Shown piece by piece: positions 6,579-7,627 of a DNA stretch of 7,627 bases; position 1 is the stretch's first letter, and every line of letters starts with the position of its first letter. The DNA lies in contig CAKTSW010000057.1 in the NCBI GenBank assembly GCA_934613165.1, positions 1 to 7,627 on the forward strand, given 5' to 3'. The notes below the pieces were generated by a model. It made no database searches, was not told where the DNA came from, and saw only the letters and a list, made by a program, of their open reading frames with translations. The DNA is from an uncultured Ellagibacter sp. (lineage in GTDB: Bacteria > Actinomycetota > Coriobacteriia > Coriobacteriales > Eggerthellaceae). The position numbers were made by a program, and so were the translations under genes.

Positions 6579-6704
6579 GCCGCGCTTTGCGGGCGCAGGT
6601 CGATCGCACCCCATGATAATGCAGAATCCCTTCGAGCGCGGCGCTGTCCGCCCGCCTTTCGTGCTGATGTTGTCGGTTTCGGTGCGGGGCGCGCCGCGCG
6701 GGCG

Positions 6705-6710
6705 TATGAT
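6705..6710 (+). promoter_or_regulatory. tsaE: -10 box placed for a leaderless tsaE transcript
   Basis: TATGAT differs from the TATAAT consensus at one position and ends six bases before the tsaE ATG. Transcription would then begin at or next to the A of the start codon (6717). This agrees with the lack of any Shine-Dalgarno sequence upstream of that ATG. No convincing -35 box is visible at 16-18 bases. Leaderless mRNAs are common in actinobacteria; whether this gene uses one is inferred. Confidence 0.5.
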
Positions 6711-6716
6711 GAGCGC

Positions 6717-7226
6717 ATGGCAAACGGGTTGACATACGAACGCAAGACGACTTCGACCGAAGCGACCAAGCAGCTCGGCCAAACGCTCTCGCGCTATTTG
6801 CACGAAGGCGACGTCATCGTGCTGTCCGGCGACTTGGGCGCGGGAAAGACCCAGTTCGTCCAGGGGGTTGCGGCGGGCCTTGGCATAACCGACGACGTCG
6901 TGAGCCCCACTTTCAACATCGTTCTCGAATACACGGAGGGCACCCTTCCGCTCTACCATTTCGATCTGTACCGCCTTGAAGACGCCTCCGAGCTTGAAGA
7001 CGTCGGCTATTACGACCTTGTCGAAGGCGACGGCGCGGCGTTCCTCGAATGGGGCGAGAAGTTCCCCGAAGCGCTGCCCTACGGCTACCTCGACGTCTCC
7101 ATACGCGTCGATGCCGCGGGGTGTCGGCTCATCCGCGTCCAGTCGGTCGGCGACCGAGCCCGCCAGCTTCTCTGCGTGTGGGCGAACGATTCGCGCTCCC
7201 ACCTCGTTAAATCGTCGCGCAAATAG
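6717..7226 (+). CDS. tsaE: tRNA threonylcarbamoyladenosine biosynthesis ATPase TsaE
   Basis: TsaE is the small ATPase that drives cycling of the TsaB-TsaD complex, which adds the threonylcarbamoyl group to A37 of ANN-decoding tRNAs. The 169 residues include the Walker A loop GDLGAGKT (38-45), the switch-like SPTFNI (63-68), HFDLYR (81-86) and the characteristic EWGEKFPE (111-118). The protein is slightly longer than the usual 150-160 residues because of a polar C-terminal tail that looks unconserved. ATG 6717 is chosen because it gives the standard N-terminus and fits the -10 box just before it; there is no ribosome site. tsaB follows after 70 bases, so the pair forms part of a t6A gene cluster. 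It is divergent from the peptidase gene. Confidence 0.95.
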   Translation: MANGLTYERKTTSTEATKQLGQTLSRYLHEGDVIVLSGDLGAGKTQFVQGVAAGLGITDDVVSPTFNIVLEYTEGTLPLYHFDLYRLEDASELEDVGYYDLVEGDGAAFLEWGEKFPEALPYGYLDVSIRVDAAGCRLIRVQSVGDRARQLLCVWANDSRSHLVKSSRK

Positions 7227-7258
7227 CGCGCTCACGCTCGGTGCGCTATGATTTGCGC
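7217..7258 (+). other. Long imperfect hairpin across the tsaE stop codon
   Basis: GCGCAAATAGCGC (7217-7229) can pair with GCGCTATGATTTGCGC (7243-7258) as a 13-bp stem with one 3-base bulge. A few inner pairs extend it to a loop of about 7 bases. The tsaE stop codon (7224-7226) lies inside the left arm. No T-run follows, so it is not a typical intrinsic terminator. It could stabilise or process the mRNA between tsaE and tsaB, or be a protein-binding site in DNA. The right end overlaps the perfect palindrome TTTGCGCAAA (7252-7261). Confidence 0.5.
7247..7252 (+). promoter_or_regulatory. Possible -10 box ahead of tsaB
   Basis: TATGAT, the same hexamer as in front of tsaE, lies 44 bases before the tsaB ATG. 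It would start a transcript near 7259 with a leader of about 38 bases. No clear -35 box is seen, and the hexamer lies inside the hairpin arm, so this is a weak suggestion of an internal promoter. Confidence 0.3.
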
Positions 7259-7296
7259 AAACGGCATTTCCGCAAGGGAACAGGAAAAACTCTCAC

Positions 7297-7627
7297 ATGA
7301 ATGAAACGAAACCAGCCGGCACGGGCGCCGGCGAGGCTGCGTCTGCCCGCTTCGTCCTCGCGTTCGACACGGCCAACGAGGTCATCGCCCTCGGCCTTGC
7401 GCGTATCGACGCTGACGCGTATGCGCTAAGCCTTGTCGCGCATGAGGAAACCGAGGCGCGCCGACAATCGAACACCCAGCTCATCCCGCGCATCGACGCG
7501 CTTCTTGAGCGCGCGGGCGTCTCGCGCGGCGACATCGCGTGCGTGACCGTGGGCCGCGGCCCGGGGTCGTTCACGGGCGTGCGCATCGCGATGGCGACGG
7601 CGAAGGGCATCGCGAGCGCGCTCGAGG
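7297..7627 (+). CDS. tsaB: t6A biosynthesis protein TsaB, 5' part (3' end beyond window)
   Basis: TsaB is the scaffold partner of TsaD in the complex that makes threonylcarbamoyladenosine-37 in tRNA. About 110 codons are visible. After a low-complexity leader of about 17 residues (rich in Gly/Ala), the ASKHA-type core begins with FVLAFDTANEVIALGL. The hallmark TVGRGPGSFTGVRIAMATAKG follows near the window end. The partner gene tsaE just upstream supports the call. ATG 7297 has AGGA (7282-7285) 11 bases upstream, a moderate ribosome site. The N-terminal extension before the core is unusual for TsaB. In some bacteria TsaB is fused to RimI or TsaD; the missing 3' end prevents a check here. Confidence 0.92.
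   Translation, partial: MNETKPAGTGAGEAASARFVLAFDTANEVIALGLARIDADAYALSLVAHEETEARRQSNTQLIPRIDALLERAGVSRGDIACVTVGRGPGSFTGVRIAMATAKGIASALE

Noticed and set aside
6537..7235. Upstream continuation of the peptidase frame on the minus strand
   Set aside because: The frame is open opposite tsaE only by base composition. A strong AAAGGAGA ribosome site sits directly before ATG 6536, and the upstream translation resembles no known domain.
7217..7258. Intrinsic terminator after tsaE
   Set aside because: The hairpin is strong but is followed by an A/G/C-rich stretch with no T-run, and tsaB follows in the same direction.

Overview
The window is an ordinary-looking stretch of chromosome from a high-GC bacterium. 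I read it as an actinobacterial lineage, most likely Coriobacteriia (Eggerthella/Slackia-like). This rests on strongly GC-biased third codon positions, a type III pantothenate kinase, an acetogen/clostridial-style set of folate one-carbon genes (fhs, fchA, and a FolD of the SYER-type), and -10 boxes of TATAGT/TATGAT type. The family assignment is inference; no rRNA or other phylogenetic marker is present. I see no mobile element, CRISPR array, tRNA or rRNA.

Layout. (1) Positions 1-1243, minus strand: an OmpR-family response regulator followed by its sensor histidine kinase. They overlap by four bases, and the kinase runs off the left edge before its ATPase domain. (2) 1244-1400: divergent control region with a 7-bp inverted repeat containing -10-like hexamers in both directions. 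(3) 1401-5388, plus strand: a tight cluster coaX - fhs - fchA - folD. CoaX makes 4'-phosphopantothenate. Fhs, FchA and FolD together carry formate to 10-formyl-, methenyl- and methylene-tetrahydrofolate. (4) 5389-5459: a strong stem-loop between convergent genes, probably a bidirectional terminator. (5) 5460-6536, minus strand: an M24 metallopeptidase of the Xaa-Pro type with all five metal ligands. (6) 6537-6716: divergent intergenic region with short repeats and a -10 box placed for a leaderless tsaE transcript. (7) 6717-7627, plus strand: tsaE and the 5' part of tsaB, two components of the bacterial t6A tRNA-modification machinery. A large imperfect hairpin overlaps the tsaE stop codon.

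Most notable points. The histidine kinase has no ATG/GTG/TTG in its frame until after the first membrane helix. Its natural start is an ATA in an ATAA overlap with the regulator stop, where ATGA would be expected. The FolD protein lacks the Lys and Gln associated with cyclohydrolase chemistry in bifunctional FolD/MTHFD enzymes, and the neighbouring FchA probably supplies that step. I did not find a convincing undescribed multi-gene system here. No gene-free stretch exceeds 300 bases; the longest is 180 bases (6537-6716).
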